Shown in pieces: positions 1-8,854 of a DNA stretch of 64,000 nucleotides. Both the position numbers and the translations under genes were made by a program. Positions within the stretch are counted from its first letter, which is position 1. Every line of letters begins with the position of its first letter. This stretch comes from Cyanobacteria bacterium SZAS LIN-3 (GTDB taxonomy: Bacteria; Cyanobacteriota; Vampirovibrionia; Obscuribacterales; Obscuribacteraceae), in the NCBI GenBank assembly GCA_018266215.1, contig JAFEAV010000029.1, forward strand, positions 1-64,000, written 5' to 3'. The notes below the pieces were generated by a model. It saw only the letters and a list, made by a program, of their open reading frames with translations, did no database searches and had not been told where the DNA came from.

Positions 1-2
1 AT

Positions 3-1730
3 TACTTCAGCGATTTTCTTGTGCGCGAGTTTCATGTCAAGGATTTGAGCGGTCAGGACCGTAAGGTCAGGCTCTTCTTCCATCAGGATTTTTCCATTTC
101 GGAGCATGATGTCGGCGACACCGCTTTTTACGACCCGCGCACAGGCTCGGTTATTCATTACAAAAAGAATCGCTGGTTCCTTATCAGTGCCAGGGGCAAC
201 AACAATGAAAAGCTCGGCGTAGACCAGTGGGCCATCGGCAAGAAAAATATTGACGGAATGGAAGGTACCTTCCGCGACGCCGAAGACGGCAACCTGGGCT
301 GCAATGCCATTGCTCAGGGTTCGGTGGACTCAACGGTTTCCATCCATGTAGATGTGCCTGCCCGCGGTGAAGCGGTGGCGCATTACTGGATGTGTTTCGG
401 TAAAACCTATGAGCAGGTAGCCGGTCTGGACGCCGCTATCCGCAATGAAGACGTCAGCCATATTGTGCCTCGCAACCAGAACTACTGGCGCCTCTGGGTT
501 AATCCCGAGCACACCGACTTCCTCGGCCTGCCGGCAAAAGTTGTCGAGCTCTACAAGCGCAGTCTGCTCATCATCCGCACGCAGGTGGACAACGGCGGTG
601 CCATCATCGCTGCCAATGATCACGACATTACGCAGTTTGCCCGCGATACCTACTCCTATATGTGGCCGCGCGACGGCGCCCTGGTCGCCTATGCCATGTC
701 CAAAGCCGGACACCGCGACATGACCCAGCGCTTTTTCACCTTCTGCAATGATGTGATTAAAGACAGCGGTTATCTACTGCACAAGTACAATCCCGATAAA
801 TCGCTGGCCTCCAGCTGGCATCCCTGGATTCGTGACGGCCATCTCGATCTGCCCATTCAGGAAGATGAGACAGCCCTGGTGATCTGGTCACTCTGGCAGC
901 ATTTCCGCAAATTCCGCGATATCGAATTTATCCGCACCGTTTTTGACAAATTGCTCATCAATGGCGCTGATTTCCTGGTCAAATTCAGGGATCCCGAAAC
1001 CAAATTGCCGCGACCTTCGCATGACCTGTGGGAAGAGCGCTATGGCGTTCACCTTTTCACAGTCGCCAGTGTTATCGCCGGTCTCCATGCCGCCGCTAAT
1101 TTCTGCCAGGCCCTGGGCGAAATGAGCCGCGCCAAAACCTATCAGGAAGCTGCTGATGAAGTGCGCGACGCCATGATCAAGTACATGTGGAACGACGAGG
1201 AGAAACGCTTCTGTCGTATGGCTACTCGCACCGCCGATGGTTACACCCTCGATATGAATATCGACGCTGCCATGTACGCTGTGTTTGCCTTTGGCGGCCT
1301 TTCCCCCCACGATGAAAAAGTCGTGGCCACAATGAAGGCCATTAAAGACAGGCTGTGGATCAAGACCGATGTCGGCGGCTGTGCTCGTTATGAAAACGAC
1401 TACTACCACCAGATTTCGCAGGACGTGAAGGCAGTGCCCGGTAATCCCTGGTTTATCTGCACCATGTGGCTGGCTCAGTACCAAATCGCCGGCGCTCGCA
1501 GTCAGGATAATCTGCGCGAAGCTGTGGAGATCCTGGAATGGGTGGCCGATCATGCCCTGCCCTCAGGTGTGCTGGCCGAGCAGGTACATCCCTACAATAA
1601 CCAGCCTCTCTCCGTATCTCCGCTTACGTGGAGCCATGCCACTTTCGTCACCTGTGTGCTTGAGTATCTCGACAAACGTCGTCAACTCATGACCGAGAGT
1701 GTCTTCTCCCATACAATCGTGCCCGTCTAA
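3..1730 (+). CDS. GH15 glucoamylase-like glycoside hydrolase (5' partial)
   Basis: Hydrolyses alpha-glucosidic bonds, by analogy with family GH15 glucoamylases and glucodextranases. The frame is open to the left edge, so the N-terminus lies outside the window; a GTG at 21 is only an internal candidate start. Family landmarks counted from 21: the substrate-loop motif WPRDGALVAYAM (W215), the LPIQEDETALVIW helix, the acid region DLWEERYG (E338/E339) and the base region LAEQVHPYNNQPLSVSPLTWSH (E520), which closes the (alpha/alpha)6 barrel. No signal peptide can be judged because the start is missing. A TPR gene follows after 18 bases on the same strand, suggesting co-transcription. Likely role is glycogen, dextrin or related oligoglucan breakdown; the exact linkage specificity cannot be read from sequence. 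Confidence 0.9.
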   Translation, partial: YFSDFLVREFHVKDLSGQDRKVRLFFHQDFSISEHDVGDTAFYDPRTGSVIHYKKNRWFLISARGNNNEKLGVDQWAIGKKNIDGMEGTFRDAEDGNLGCNAIAQGSVDSTVSIHVDVPARGEAVAHYWMCFGKTYEQVAGLDAAIRNEDVSHIVPRNQNYWRLWVNPEHTDFLGLPAKVVELYKRSLLIIRTQVDNGGAIIAANDHDITQFARDTYSYMWPRDGALVAYAMSKAGHRDMTQRFFTFCNDVIKDSGYLLHKYNPDKSLASSWHPWIRDGHLDLPIQEDETALVIWSLWQHFRKFRDIEFIRTVFDKLLINGADFLVKFRDPETKLPRPSHDLWEERYGVHLFTVASVIAGLHAAANFCQALGEMSRAKTYQEAADEVRDAMIKYMWNDEEKRFCRMATRTADGYTLDMNIDAAMYAVFAFGGLSPHDEKVVATMKAIKDRLWIKTDVGGCARYENDYYHQISQDVKAVPGNPWFICTMWLAQYQIAGARSQDNLREAVEILEWVADHALPSGVLAEQVHPYNNQPLSVSPLTWSHATFVTCVLEYLDKRRQLMTESVFSHTIVPV

Positions 1731-1748
1731 TTGAGGATAATTTGAGCC

Positions 1749-2531
1749 ATGCAAAAAGCTGGTGCAGCAACTAAAGCCTTCAGTCGGGGGCAGGAGACAC
1801 AGTTTACGGCCGATGCCAAACGCTGTATGAGTCTGCTCAAGCAGGCCGAGTCCGCTTATCTGGGGGGCAAGATCAAGCGCCACGATCAGCTCGCGGGGGA
1901 AGCCCTGAAGCTGGCGCGACGTTCAAAAGAATTGCAGCAAAGTGTCGATCCGGACAACGCCGAACTGGCCAACCTGGCCGATCGTCTCGTGCTGGCCTCG
2001 GTCAAAGCTCTGGGCCTGAGCTACTGGAATGAAGAAACGCCCGAGGGCAATCAACGTGCTCTGCCGCTCCTTACCGAAGCGCGGGAACTGCTGGAAGCGG
2101 CCGCGCAACCGGACTATGCCTCTCTCTTTGAGGTCTATGAAGCTCTCTGTCAGCTCTATGTGGCGATGAAGCGCCTGGGCGATTATGAGGATACATGCCG
2201 CCGCGCCCTCAATCTAAAAGAGAAGCAGGTGGGTCAGTGGCACCCTGATGTGATCAATTATCTGGTTGATCTGGGCTGGGCCCTGGAAGAGCAAAACAAA
2301 TACGCCGAGTCGGCATCGATCAAAAAAGATGCACTGGCTCTCAGTTTGCAGCATCGGGGCGAGGCCGACACCGGGACCATTTCACTCAAGCACGGTGTTG
2401 CTTACACGACATTTTTAGCTGAGGGCATGACCCAGTTTGACGCAATTCAAAAGGCTCTGTCCACACTCACCGTTGAAGAGCGTAAAAAATTCTCGGGCAA
2501 TGTGGCGGCAGAGCTGCAGAGTTTGCGCTAA
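1749..2531 (+). CDS. TPR-repeat protein
   Basis: Protein of 260 residues made mainly of helices. The second half shows tetratricopeptide-like pairs, for example around residues 118-155 (VYEALCQLYVAMKRLGDYEDTCRRAL) and 160-200 (NYLVDLGWALEEQNKYAESASIKKDAL), where the W/L-G-Y-A-P pattern is recognisable. No signal peptide or membrane segment, so presumably cytoplasmic. TPR proteins act as protein-binding scaffolds; the partner is unknown. It starts 18 bases after the GH15 gene with TTGAGGATAA upstream, so it is probably the second gene of that operon. The 3' end meets the convergent kinase gene with only six bases between stop codons, leaving no room for a conventional terminator. Confidence 0.75.
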   Translation: MQKAGAATKAFSRGQETQFTADAKRCMSLLKQAESAYLGGKIKRHDQLAGEALKLARRSKELQQSVDPDNAELANLADRLVLASVKALGLSYWNEETPEGNQRALPLLTEARELLEAAAQPDYASLFEVYEALCQLYVAMKRLGDYEDTCRRALNLKEKQVGQWHPDVINYLVDLGWALEEQNKYAESASIKKDALALSLQHRGEADTGTISLKHGVAYTTFLAEGMTQFDAIQKALSTLTVEERKKFSGNVAAELQSLR

Positions 2532-2537
2532 GGCCAT

Positions 2538-4892
2538 TTAGAGCGATTTCAAAAACTTCTGCGTCTGGACCGTTTCTGGGTCCGAAGGACCCAGTTGTTG
2601 CAATCTGATGCGCAGCGAATCCTGCAAAAGTGGTTTTGCCTGTGCCGCTCTTTTTGATTTTTGATAGAGAACGCCGAGACAAAATTCGGTCGAGGCAACG
2701 CTCAGACTATCCGGTCCCAGTGCTTTTTGCTGGATGTCCAGGGCGTGTTTCAGCAACTCTTCCGACTTGGCCGTATTGCGTTTGCTGAACTCCAGAGTGC
2801 CCATGAGCTCAAGGGTGTCGGCGATGGCCGGGTTTTCCGGATTGAGATTTTTCTGGCGAATGGCCAGTGCCTTGTTGTAATACTCCTGGGCTTTGTCATA
2901 GTTGCCCTGGAATTGATAGGCCTGGCCCAGGGCGTTGTAGATATTGGCCTTATCTATCTCTTCAAATGCTTTGGAGCCAAGGGCAATTTTTTCGGCCTCG
3001 AGCAGTACGCCGGTCGCCTCTTTAAATTTGCCCTGTTCGATATTGAGATTGCCCATGCCGGCCAGGGTTTCGGCTACCTGGCCGTAGTCATTGCCTTTGT
3101 ATCCTTTGCGTATGCGCAATGATTGATCCAGCCAGCGCTTGGCCTGGGCGTAATCTTTTTTGCTGATATAGATGCTGCCCAGGTAGTTCATCGCTTCGGT
3201 GGCGTCGATAGTCGTTAGCTGATGGGCGTTTTCGCGCACTTTGATCAGTTCTTGAAACTGTTCTTTTGCTTTGTCGAAGTCTTCTATTTCAAAATAGGTG
3301 CGACCCAGCCATAATCTGGCGTCCGGCACACCGTGCTCATAGTCGCTTGTGGCGCGGGCTTTGGCCAGAGCTTGATCGAATTTCTTCTCTGCTTCCGAAT
3401 AATCGCCGTGGTCATAGGCGGCGTGACCCTGGCGCATAATTTCGGCAAAAGTGGCATTGCTGTCGCCACCGGATGCGGTATCACCGGCCGGGCCGCTGCT
3501 TTGATGGCCGGCATTGGTGCCGAAGCTGAAGTAGGCGGCTACGGCTATGACGATCACGCCGGCAATACCGGCATAGATCATGCCTCTGGGCGTTCCTTTA
3601 GCCGGCTTAAGTTCGCTGGCTGTGGGCGCGGCTACCGGGACAATCGTTTGTTCGGCAAAGTCCGCCTGGGTCTGGCTGTTTGCCGAGGCGGCCTCGGCTG
3701 CGGCCATGGCGGCATTGATGTGAGCGGGAGTTTCGGGGGTCGTAACGGCCATCTGCCCACTGGTAGCAGTAGCCGTAGCCATAGTGGCATCGAGGGTCCC
3801 CTCTTTCAGGGGAGTCAGCGGGGTGTCGTTCATGGAGCGCTCAACCAGGGCTGTCGACATTTTTGTCGTGCCCGTGGGCATGGGCGAGGTTATTTCGTTG
3901 GGTTCCTGCACCTCGGCCAGCAATGCTTCGCGCAGCTCCAACATGCTCTGATAGCGATCGGAGGGATCTTTGGCCATGGCCTTGAAGACGATATATTCCA
4001 GATTTGGCGATAATTGCAGCTCGGGGCAAACCGAGGCAAAAGGCTCCGGTTCGCCGTTGGCGTGCTTGTTGAAGCATTCCATGGCCGTGTTGCCCGCCAC
4101 CGCCGGTGCTCCAGTCAGTGTGCGATACATGACGCAACCCAGTGAATAGATATCAGAGCGGGCGTCCAGCTCCTTCGCCATGCACTGCTCGGGGCTCATG
4201 TACATGGGGCTGCCGAAGACTTCACCGGCCTTGGTCAATTCTTCTCTCTCGCCATCGACGGCCGAGAGTATTTTGGCCATGCCGAAGTCCACTATTTGCA
4301 CCCAGTCGGAGCGGCCTTCGTATTCGACCAGCATTATATTGCCCGGCTTGAGGTCGCGGTGGATGACATTTTTGGAGTGGGCGTGGGCGAGGGCGCTGCA
4401 GGTCTGGGCGAAAATATTGATTGCCCGGTCCGGCCTCAGGTGGTTGGCATTTTCCAGCACCGAGGCCAGGTTTGTGCCCTCCAGCAAGTCCATGACCAGG
4501 TAGGGCTGACCCTGGGGGGTGACGCCAAAGTCGTAGACTGTGAGGATATTGGGATGGTTGAGGTGGCTGGCGGCCTGGGCCTCATGTTGGAAACGCTTGA
4601 GGGCTGTGGCATTTGAGGCATACTGAGGGAGCATCAACTTGATCGCCACCAGGCGCTTCATTAGCAGGTGCTTGGCCTTGTAAACCAGGCCCATGCCTCC
4701 GGTGCCAAGTTTTTCCATGATTTCGTAGCGATCGGCCAGGACCGTGCCCACCATGGTGTCGAGCAAAATCGGCGTCAGCAGAGTGTCGTCATCCGGGCAG
4801 ATGACCATGTCAGGGGGGTATTCCTTACCGCAGGACAGGCACGCCTTCTGTGGGTGTGGCTGCTGGCTATGTGAGACCTCGGACTGACTCAA
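2538..4892 (-). CDS. Membrane Ser/Thr protein kinase with zinc-ribbon head and TPR tail
   Basis: Eukaryotic-type protein kinase of 784 residues. Order: an N-terminal cysteine ribbon (C18, C21, C32), a Hanks kinase domain at about 55-325 with glycine loop GTGGMG, VAIK lysine K85, catalytic HRDLKPGN (HRD 178-180) and DFG (202-204), a Thr/Ala/Pro-rich linker, one transmembrane helix at about 437-457, then about seven TPR units to the end. The topology puts the kinase inside and the TPR array in the periplasm or outside, so the TPRs could be the sensor. The start codon is TTG with AGGAG seven to eight bases upstream. All catalytic residues are present, so it should be active. Substrate unknown. 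The divergent DUF255 gene lies 200 bases upstream with a perfect palindrome between them. Confidence 0.9.
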   Translation of the reverse strand: MSQSEVSHSQQPHPQKACLSCGKEYPPDMVICPDDDTLLTPILLDTMVGTVLADRYEIMEKLGTGGMGLVYKAKHLLMKRLVAIKLMLPQYASNATALKRFQHEAQAASHLNHPNILTVYDFGVTPQGQPYLVMDLLEGTNLASVLENANHLRPDRAINIFAQTCSALAHAHSKNVIHRDLKPGNIMLVEYEGRSDWVQIVDFGMAKILSAVDGEREELTKAGEVFGSPMYMSPEQCMAKELDARSDIYSLGCVMYRTLTGAPAVAGNTAMECFNKHANGEPEPFASVCPELQLSPNLEYIVFKAMAKDPSDRYQSMLELREALLAEVQEPNEITSPMPTGTTKMSTALVERSMNDTPLTPLKEGTLDATMATATATSGQMAVTTPETPAHINAAMAAAEAASANSQTQADFAEQTIVPVAAPTASELKPAKGTPRGMIYAGIAGVIVIAVAAYFSFGTNAGHQSSGPAGDTASGGDSNATFAEIMRQGHAAYDHGDYSEAEKKFDQALAKARATSDYEHGVPDARLWLGRTYFEIEDFDKAKEQFQELIKVRENAHQLTTIDATEAMNYLGSIYISKKDYAQAKRWLDQSLRIRKGYKGNDYGQVAETLAGMGNLNIEQGKFKEATGVLLEAEKIALGSKAFEEIDKANIYNALGQAYQFQGNYDKAQEYYNKALAIRQKNLNPENPAIADTLELMGTLEFSKRNTAKSEELLKHALDIQQKALGPDSLSVASTEFCLGVLYQKSKRAAQAKPLLQDSLRIRLQQLGPSDPETVQTQKFLKSL

Positions 4893-4982
4893 ACAATTTC
4901 TCCTGCTGCGCTCTCGGGCCCCTTGGCAGCGCCCTGGCTTGATGGGTTCATTTTAGACTGTCGACCGCCCTTGCATGGCTTT

Positions 4983-5000
4983 GAAGGCAATATTGCCTTC
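4983..5000. promoter_or_regulatory. 18-base perfect palindrome between divergent genes (operator candidate)
   Basis: GAAGGCAATATTGCCTTC reads identically on both strands. It lies about 90 bases from each of the two divergent start codons (kinase-TPR gene and DUF255 gene), where a dimeric repressor could act on both. No regulator is identified. No T-tract follows, so it is not a terminator. Confidence 0.4.
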
Positions 5001-5093
5001 GTGGACCTTTACCAGGTTGTCACATTGCCGCCCCTTCCTTACTGCCTTCTGTCCTGAAATTGTCGCACTGACGGGCTATGCCATAATGGCTCG

Positions 5094-6992
5094 ATGCTAA
5101 AGTTTTGTCAGGCTGCGGGCCTCTCCCTCGCCATGCTGTTAAACGTAAATATGGCCCGGGCTGCTTCCGGCAACCATCTGGTCGGCCAGGTCAGCCCGTA
5201 CTTGCTCGAGCATGCCCATGATCCGGTTAACTGGTATCCCTGGGGTGAAGAGGCTTTTGCCCGGGCGAAAAAAGAGAATAAGCCGGTCTTTCTCTCCAGT
5301 GGTTTTGCTGCCTGTCACTGGTGTCATGTGATGCAGCGCGAGTCGTTTTCGGATGCGCAGACGGCAAAATTTTTGAACGATAATTTTATATCGATAAAAG
5401 TCGATCGCGAAGAACGCCCCGACGTCGATGAGGTCTACACGCGAGCGGCACAGGCCGTGGGCGGGCGCGCCGGTTGGCCGCTAACCGTGTTTTTGACCCC
5501 TGATAAAAAAGCCTTTTTTGCCAGTACATATTTCCCGAAAGAGCAAAAATTTGGCCTGCCTCCCTTCCGCCAGGTATTGCAGGAAGTTTTGAAATTGTGG
5601 CGTGACAAGCGCGGTGTTGTCGATCAAACTACCCGCGAGCTATCGGCTGCTATTGCCGGCTTTGATGATGCCCAGGTGCAGCAATCCACGGCTGGTGTGG
5701 TGCAGCGCGGCGGCAAAAAGTTTCTCGAGCGCGTGGACCGGGAGTGGGGAGGCATCTCGGGGGAGCGCAAGTTTGCCCTGCCCGGGGCTCTTACCCTGGC
5801 GCTGCAACTTCTGGCGGCGACGCCCAGGGCCGATTGGGACAGAGTCGAGCTGACAAAAGGCTATAAGCAGTATCTAGTCAACACCCTGGAACACATGGCC
5901 CGCGGCGGTATCCGTGATCAATTGCGGGGCGGCTTCTTCCGCTATTCAACCGATGCTCAGTGGCATGTGCCGCACTTTGAGAAAATGCTCAGCGACAATG
6001 CGCTGATTGCCCAGTGTTATTTGAAGGCGGGCAGATTGCTCGGCCGTGAAGACTTTAAATCCACTGGCCTCAACACGGTCGATTTTTGTTTGAAGCAATT
6101 TGCCGCCGCCGATGGAGCTTTTTACGGCAGTACCGATGCCGACAGTGGAGGCCGCGAAGGCGCCTATTATACTTTCACGCCTGCTGAAATTGAAAGTGTT
6201 CTGGGGCCGCTGGACGGCAAATTTTTCTGCACCGTATATGGTATTAAGGCCGGGGCCGGTGTGCTTTACATGTCAGCCCCGCCCGAGAGTCTGGCTGCCC
6301 TGAACAAGCTCTCTTGCCCTCAATTTTTGGCACGACTGGAGAGCCTGAAGGCGAAACTTCTGTCCAGTGCTCTGGTGCAGAAGCGGGCGCGGCCGCGGGT
6401 GGATACAAAGGTCGTCACCGCCTGGAATGGCCTGATGATTTCGGCGCTGGTGGAGGCATACAGAAGCTCCGGCGACTCCAAATATTTGACGGCGGCACAT
6501 CGCTGTCAGGATTTTATCGATAAAAATATGATTGTCGGAAAACAGCTTCGGCGCGTTTTTGCTGCTGGGAAAGCCAGGGTGGACGGTTGTCTTGATGATT
6601 ATGCCTTTGAGATTTGCGCTCTTCTGGATCTGGCCGAGGTCGATAAAAGCTCGCGCTGGGTTAAAGCTGCCGGTGCTCTAAATGAAGAAGTGCTGGCGCA
6701 TTTTGTCGGGCCCAGGGTTGGTTTTTATTACACGGCCAGCGGTGCAGGTGCCGACCGGGCGCTGATTCGTACCGGCTGTGCCGAGGACAGCGGCATTCCT
6801 TCAGCGGCGGCAATTGAAGTGAGCAATCTTTTGCGTCTCTATAAAATTTCCCCGGATAAGCGTCTTCTGGCCGTGGCCGAGTCGGCCATCAAGCACAACA
6901 GTCACAATGCCGAAGTCGAGCCGGCGGCCTATGGCTATTTTCTCTGCGCTATCCAGCAGCTGGAAATGGCTGCCGCGATTTCCCCCAAATGA
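5094..6992 (+). CDS. DUF255/YyaL-type thioredoxin-fold protein (spermatogenesis-associated protein 20 family)
   Basis: Protein of 632 residues with the hallmark N-terminal block NHLVGQVSPYLLEHAHDPVNW followed by the redox motif CHWCHVM, which is typical of the thioredoxin-like DUF255 domain. The remainder resembles an (alpha/alpha)6 barrel of N-acylglucosamine-epimerase type (HFEKMLSDNALIA, DADSGGREGAYYTF). A hydrophobic stretch at residues 6-24 (LSLAMLLNVNMARAA) looks like a signal peptide, unusual for this family, which is commonly cytoplasmic. The family is widespread but its biochemical role is not established; a thiol-redox or sugar-binding function is often suggested. Family assignment is secure, function is not. 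A TPR gene follows after a short gap. Confidence 0.88.
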   Translation: MLKFCQAAGLSLAMLLNVNMARAASGNHLVGQVSPYLLEHAHDPVNWYPWGEEAFARAKKENKPVFLSSGFAACHWCHVMQRESFSDAQTAKFLNDNFISIKVDREERPDVDEVYTRAAQAVGGRAGWPLTVFLTPDKKAFFASTYFPKEQKFGLPPFRQVLQEVLKLWRDKRGVVDQTTRELSAAIAGFDDAQVQQSTAGVVQRGGKKFLERVDREWGGISGERKFALPGALTLALQLLAATPRADWDRVELTKGYKQYLVNTLEHMARGGIRDQLRGGFFRYSTDAQWHVPHFEKMLSDNALIAQCYLKAGRLLGREDFKSTGLNTVDFCLKQFAAADGAFYGSTDADSGGREGAYYTFTPAEIESVLGPLDGKFFCTVYGIKAGAGVLYMSAPPESLAALNKLSCPQFLARLESLKAKLLSSALVQKRARPRVDTKVVTAWNGLMISALVEAYRSSGDSKYLTAAHRCQDFIDKNMIVGKQLRRVFAAGKARVDGCLDDYAFEICALLDLAEVDKSSRWVKAAGALNEEVLAHFVGPRVGFYYTASGAGADRALIRTGCAEDSGIPSAAAIEVSNLLRLYKISPDKRLLAVAESAIKHNSHNAEVEPAAYGYFLCAIQQLEMAAAISPK

Positions 6993-7059
6993 AGGGCCAA
7001 TCTGCTATGTTCGTAAAGCTGGTACAGGAAAGAATATTTTGACAGAGGGCTATCAACCC

Positions 7060-7938
7060 ATGACCCAGGCGTCCTTTGCCTCGGCTCTAGCCAATACGGG
7101 CCAGATTATGAACGGTGCTTTTATGCAACCGGCATCATCTTTTGCTATTGCTGAACAGCCGGAAATCCGGGCCTTCTTCCAGGATTTGAGCAGGGTGGCG
7201 CCGCTGCTGGTTGAGGAAGCTCAGGTAGCCGACCTGGCCAACTTGCACCGGATGGGCGTGGCCTGTCGCCTGTGCGGGCAATTTGATCTGGCTGAGGGAT
7301 TTTATAAAAAGGCCCTGGAATTAGCCCAGACATCGCTTGGTGCCGACGCGCCGGAAACGGCTACCCATCGCAATTTCCTTGCTGGTCTCTATTTTATGTG
7401 GGGCAGGTACGACGAGAGCATCGCTTTGATCGAGCAGTCGTTGCAGGTCTATCGCGCCGCTTTTGGTGCTGAGCATATCTACACCCGCCTGACTCATTTC
7501 GGTCTGGCCCTGGCCTATGCCGGGAAAGGTGACAGGCAGCGCTCGCGCGTGCAGTATGATTTGAGTGCCTTGCAAACACAGGTGCATGTGGAGGCGCAGT
7601 CAAAGGACCGCTGGTCTAATTTTACCGCCAAGCTCTCAGCTCTGGCCGCGGCTAAGTACGAACAGGGCCGCTATGATCAGGCGGTGGAGCTGTTTCGGCA
7701 TTGTGTGATCCACGAGGCGAACGAGGCCTGGCCGGGTTCGTTAGTGGTGGCGCAGTCGCTGAGCGGCCTGGCGGTGCTCTGTCGTTCCCAGCAACTGGAC
7801 GGCGAGGCGCTGGAGTTTTGCAAGATGGCACTGCACATGAAAAAAGAATTGTGCGGTGAAAGCCACCCTGAATACCAGGCTACATTGAGACAGTATCAGG
7901 AATTGCAAGAGAGTTACGCCAGGCGTGTCACCAGCTAA
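7060..7938 (+). CDS. TPR-repeat protein
   Basis: I place the start at the ATG preceded by GAGGG; the frame is open further upstream but that part overlaps the preceding gene and has no typical composition. A TTG at 7039 behind AGGAAAG is an alternative. The 292-residue product has TPR pairs at about 70-105 (NLHRMGVACRLCGQFDLAEGFYKKAL), 110-150 (FLAGLYFMWGRYDESIALIEQSL), 195-230 and 240-275, with the extended form seen in kinesin-light-chain-like repeats (AxxIYTRLTHFGLALAYAGKGD). No signal peptide. The stop codon overlaps the end of the convergent Fur-type gene. Scaffold function is inferred; the partner is unknown. Confidence 0.78.
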   Translation: MTQASFASALANTGQIMNGAFMQPASSFAIAEQPEIRAFFQDLSRVAPLLVEEAQVADLANLHRMGVACRLCGQFDLAEGFYKKALELAQTSLGADAPETATHRNFLAGLYFMWGRYDESIALIEQSLQVYRAAFGAEHIYTRLTHFGLALAYAGKGDRQRSRVQYDLSALQTQVHVEAQSKDRWSNFTAKLSALAAAKYEQGRYDQAVELFRHCVIHEANEAWPGSLVVAQSLSGLAVLCRSQQLDGEALEFCKMALHMKKELCGESHPEYQATLRQYQELQESYARRVTS

Positions 7939-8501
7939 ACTTTGTCCTGAGTATCCTGGCATTTTTCGCACAAACCTTTGAGGATCAGCTCTGAGTGCTG
8001 AAATTCGAAGCCGTTGCGTTGTGCGATCAGTTCGCCCAGTTGAGAAAAAATGGATTCGCATTCCAGTGTTTCGCCACAGTTGAAGCAGATCAGATGATCG
8101 TGATTGGCTCTCTGTGACACACTCTCAAAGGCCGCCGCCCTGGGTGTTCTTATTGTTTGCAAAAATCCCTCCGCCTGCAATTTGTCGACTGCTCGATAAA
8201 TAGTGGACAGCGAAGCTTTCATGCCCGAGGCTCTGGCCATTTCATAGATTTCGCTGGTGGTCAGATGCTTGCCTTTTGGCACTGATTCGATCAGTGTTTT
8301 GAGCTGTGAGGCCACCCCCGTTGGAGCCAGATCGCCTTCTTTTTGATAGCGCGCCAGCAGCCGGTAAATGGAGCGTTCCGAAATTTTCAGTCCCTGTCCC
8401 TGCGCGATCGTATAAAGCTCGCGCGGAGCGATGTCTTTTCCCAGGGGATGACCGTTGATCAAATCCCTGATTTTGAGCCTGATGTTAGTGTCTTCCGTCA
8501 T
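7935..8501 (-). CDS. Fur-family metalloregulator with duplicated winged helix
   Basis: Protein of 188 residues, longer than the usual 130-150 of Fur, Zur and PerR. The C-terminal half is typical: ANHDHLICFNCG (HxH plus CxxC) and a second CxxC (CEKC) near the end give the sensory and structural metal sites. The N-terminal half carries two similar winged-helix units: about 9-58 (RELYTIAQGQGLKISERSIYRLLARYQKEGDL) and about 65-115 (SEIYEMARASGMKASLSTIYRAVDKLQAEGFL). Both keep the S-x-x-(T/S)-I-Y-R recognition-helix signature, so this looks like an internal duplication of the DNA-binding domain. A Fur-box-like sequence lies upstream of the putative two-gene unit, which would allow autoregulation. 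Whether iron, zinc or peroxide is sensed cannot be told from the sequence. Confidence 0.88.
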   Translation of the reverse strand: MTEDTNIRLKIRDLINGHPLGKDIAPRELYTIAQGQGLKISERSIYRLLARYQKEGDLAPTGVASQLKTLIESVPKGKHLTTSEIYEMARASGMKASLSTIYRAVDKLQAEGFLQTIRTPRAAAFESVSQRANHDHLICFNCGETLECESIFSQLGELIAQRNGFEFQHSELILKGLCEKCQDTQDKV

Positions 8502-8509
8502 AAGTTGTC

Positions 8510-8854
8510 TTATTTGCGATTACTCAGGCAGTCGCAGAAAGATTGCAGTGTGCGGTGCGCCCCGATGAGAAAGGCCTGCCGCAGCAGTGTGTCTTTGTGA
8601 TGCATGCTGATGTGCCCGTTGTCCCAGCGCACAACCAGGTCACCGGCCTGATCGTGGAAGGCAACCGTACCGCCGGTATTGGCGCTCACCGTAACCAGCC
8701 CGGAGGCGGTCTCGCTCAAGTCTCGCTTGCTCCAGACTCTTCTGCCCCGCAAATTGCTGCCTTCGGTCGCCCCGATGGCGTCTGATTTCTGGCTGTTCTT
8801 GCTGACTATAAAACTAGTGTGCAACCACTGGTGGTGCTGGGCAGGCTGGAGCAT
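8510..8854 (-). CDS. Hypothetical protein upstream of the Fur-type gene
   Basis: Frame of 114 residues starting at an ATG with AAGG nine bases upstream and ending eight bases before the Fur-type start, so the two could form one transcript. The central part (TASGLVTVSANTGGTVAFHDQAGDLVVRWDNGHISMHH) looks like a small beta-rich domain, while the first 25 residues are less convincing. No signal peptide or metal motif. I do not recognise a family. The overlapping plus-strand frames look worse, so this is the most probable coding frame here. Confidence 0.5.
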   Translation of the reverse strand: MLQPAQHHQWLHTSFIVSKNSQKSDAIGATEGSNLRGRRVWSKRDLSETASGLVTVSANTGGTVAFHDQAGDLVVRWDNGHISMHHKDTLLRQAFLIGAHRTLQSFCDCLSNRK

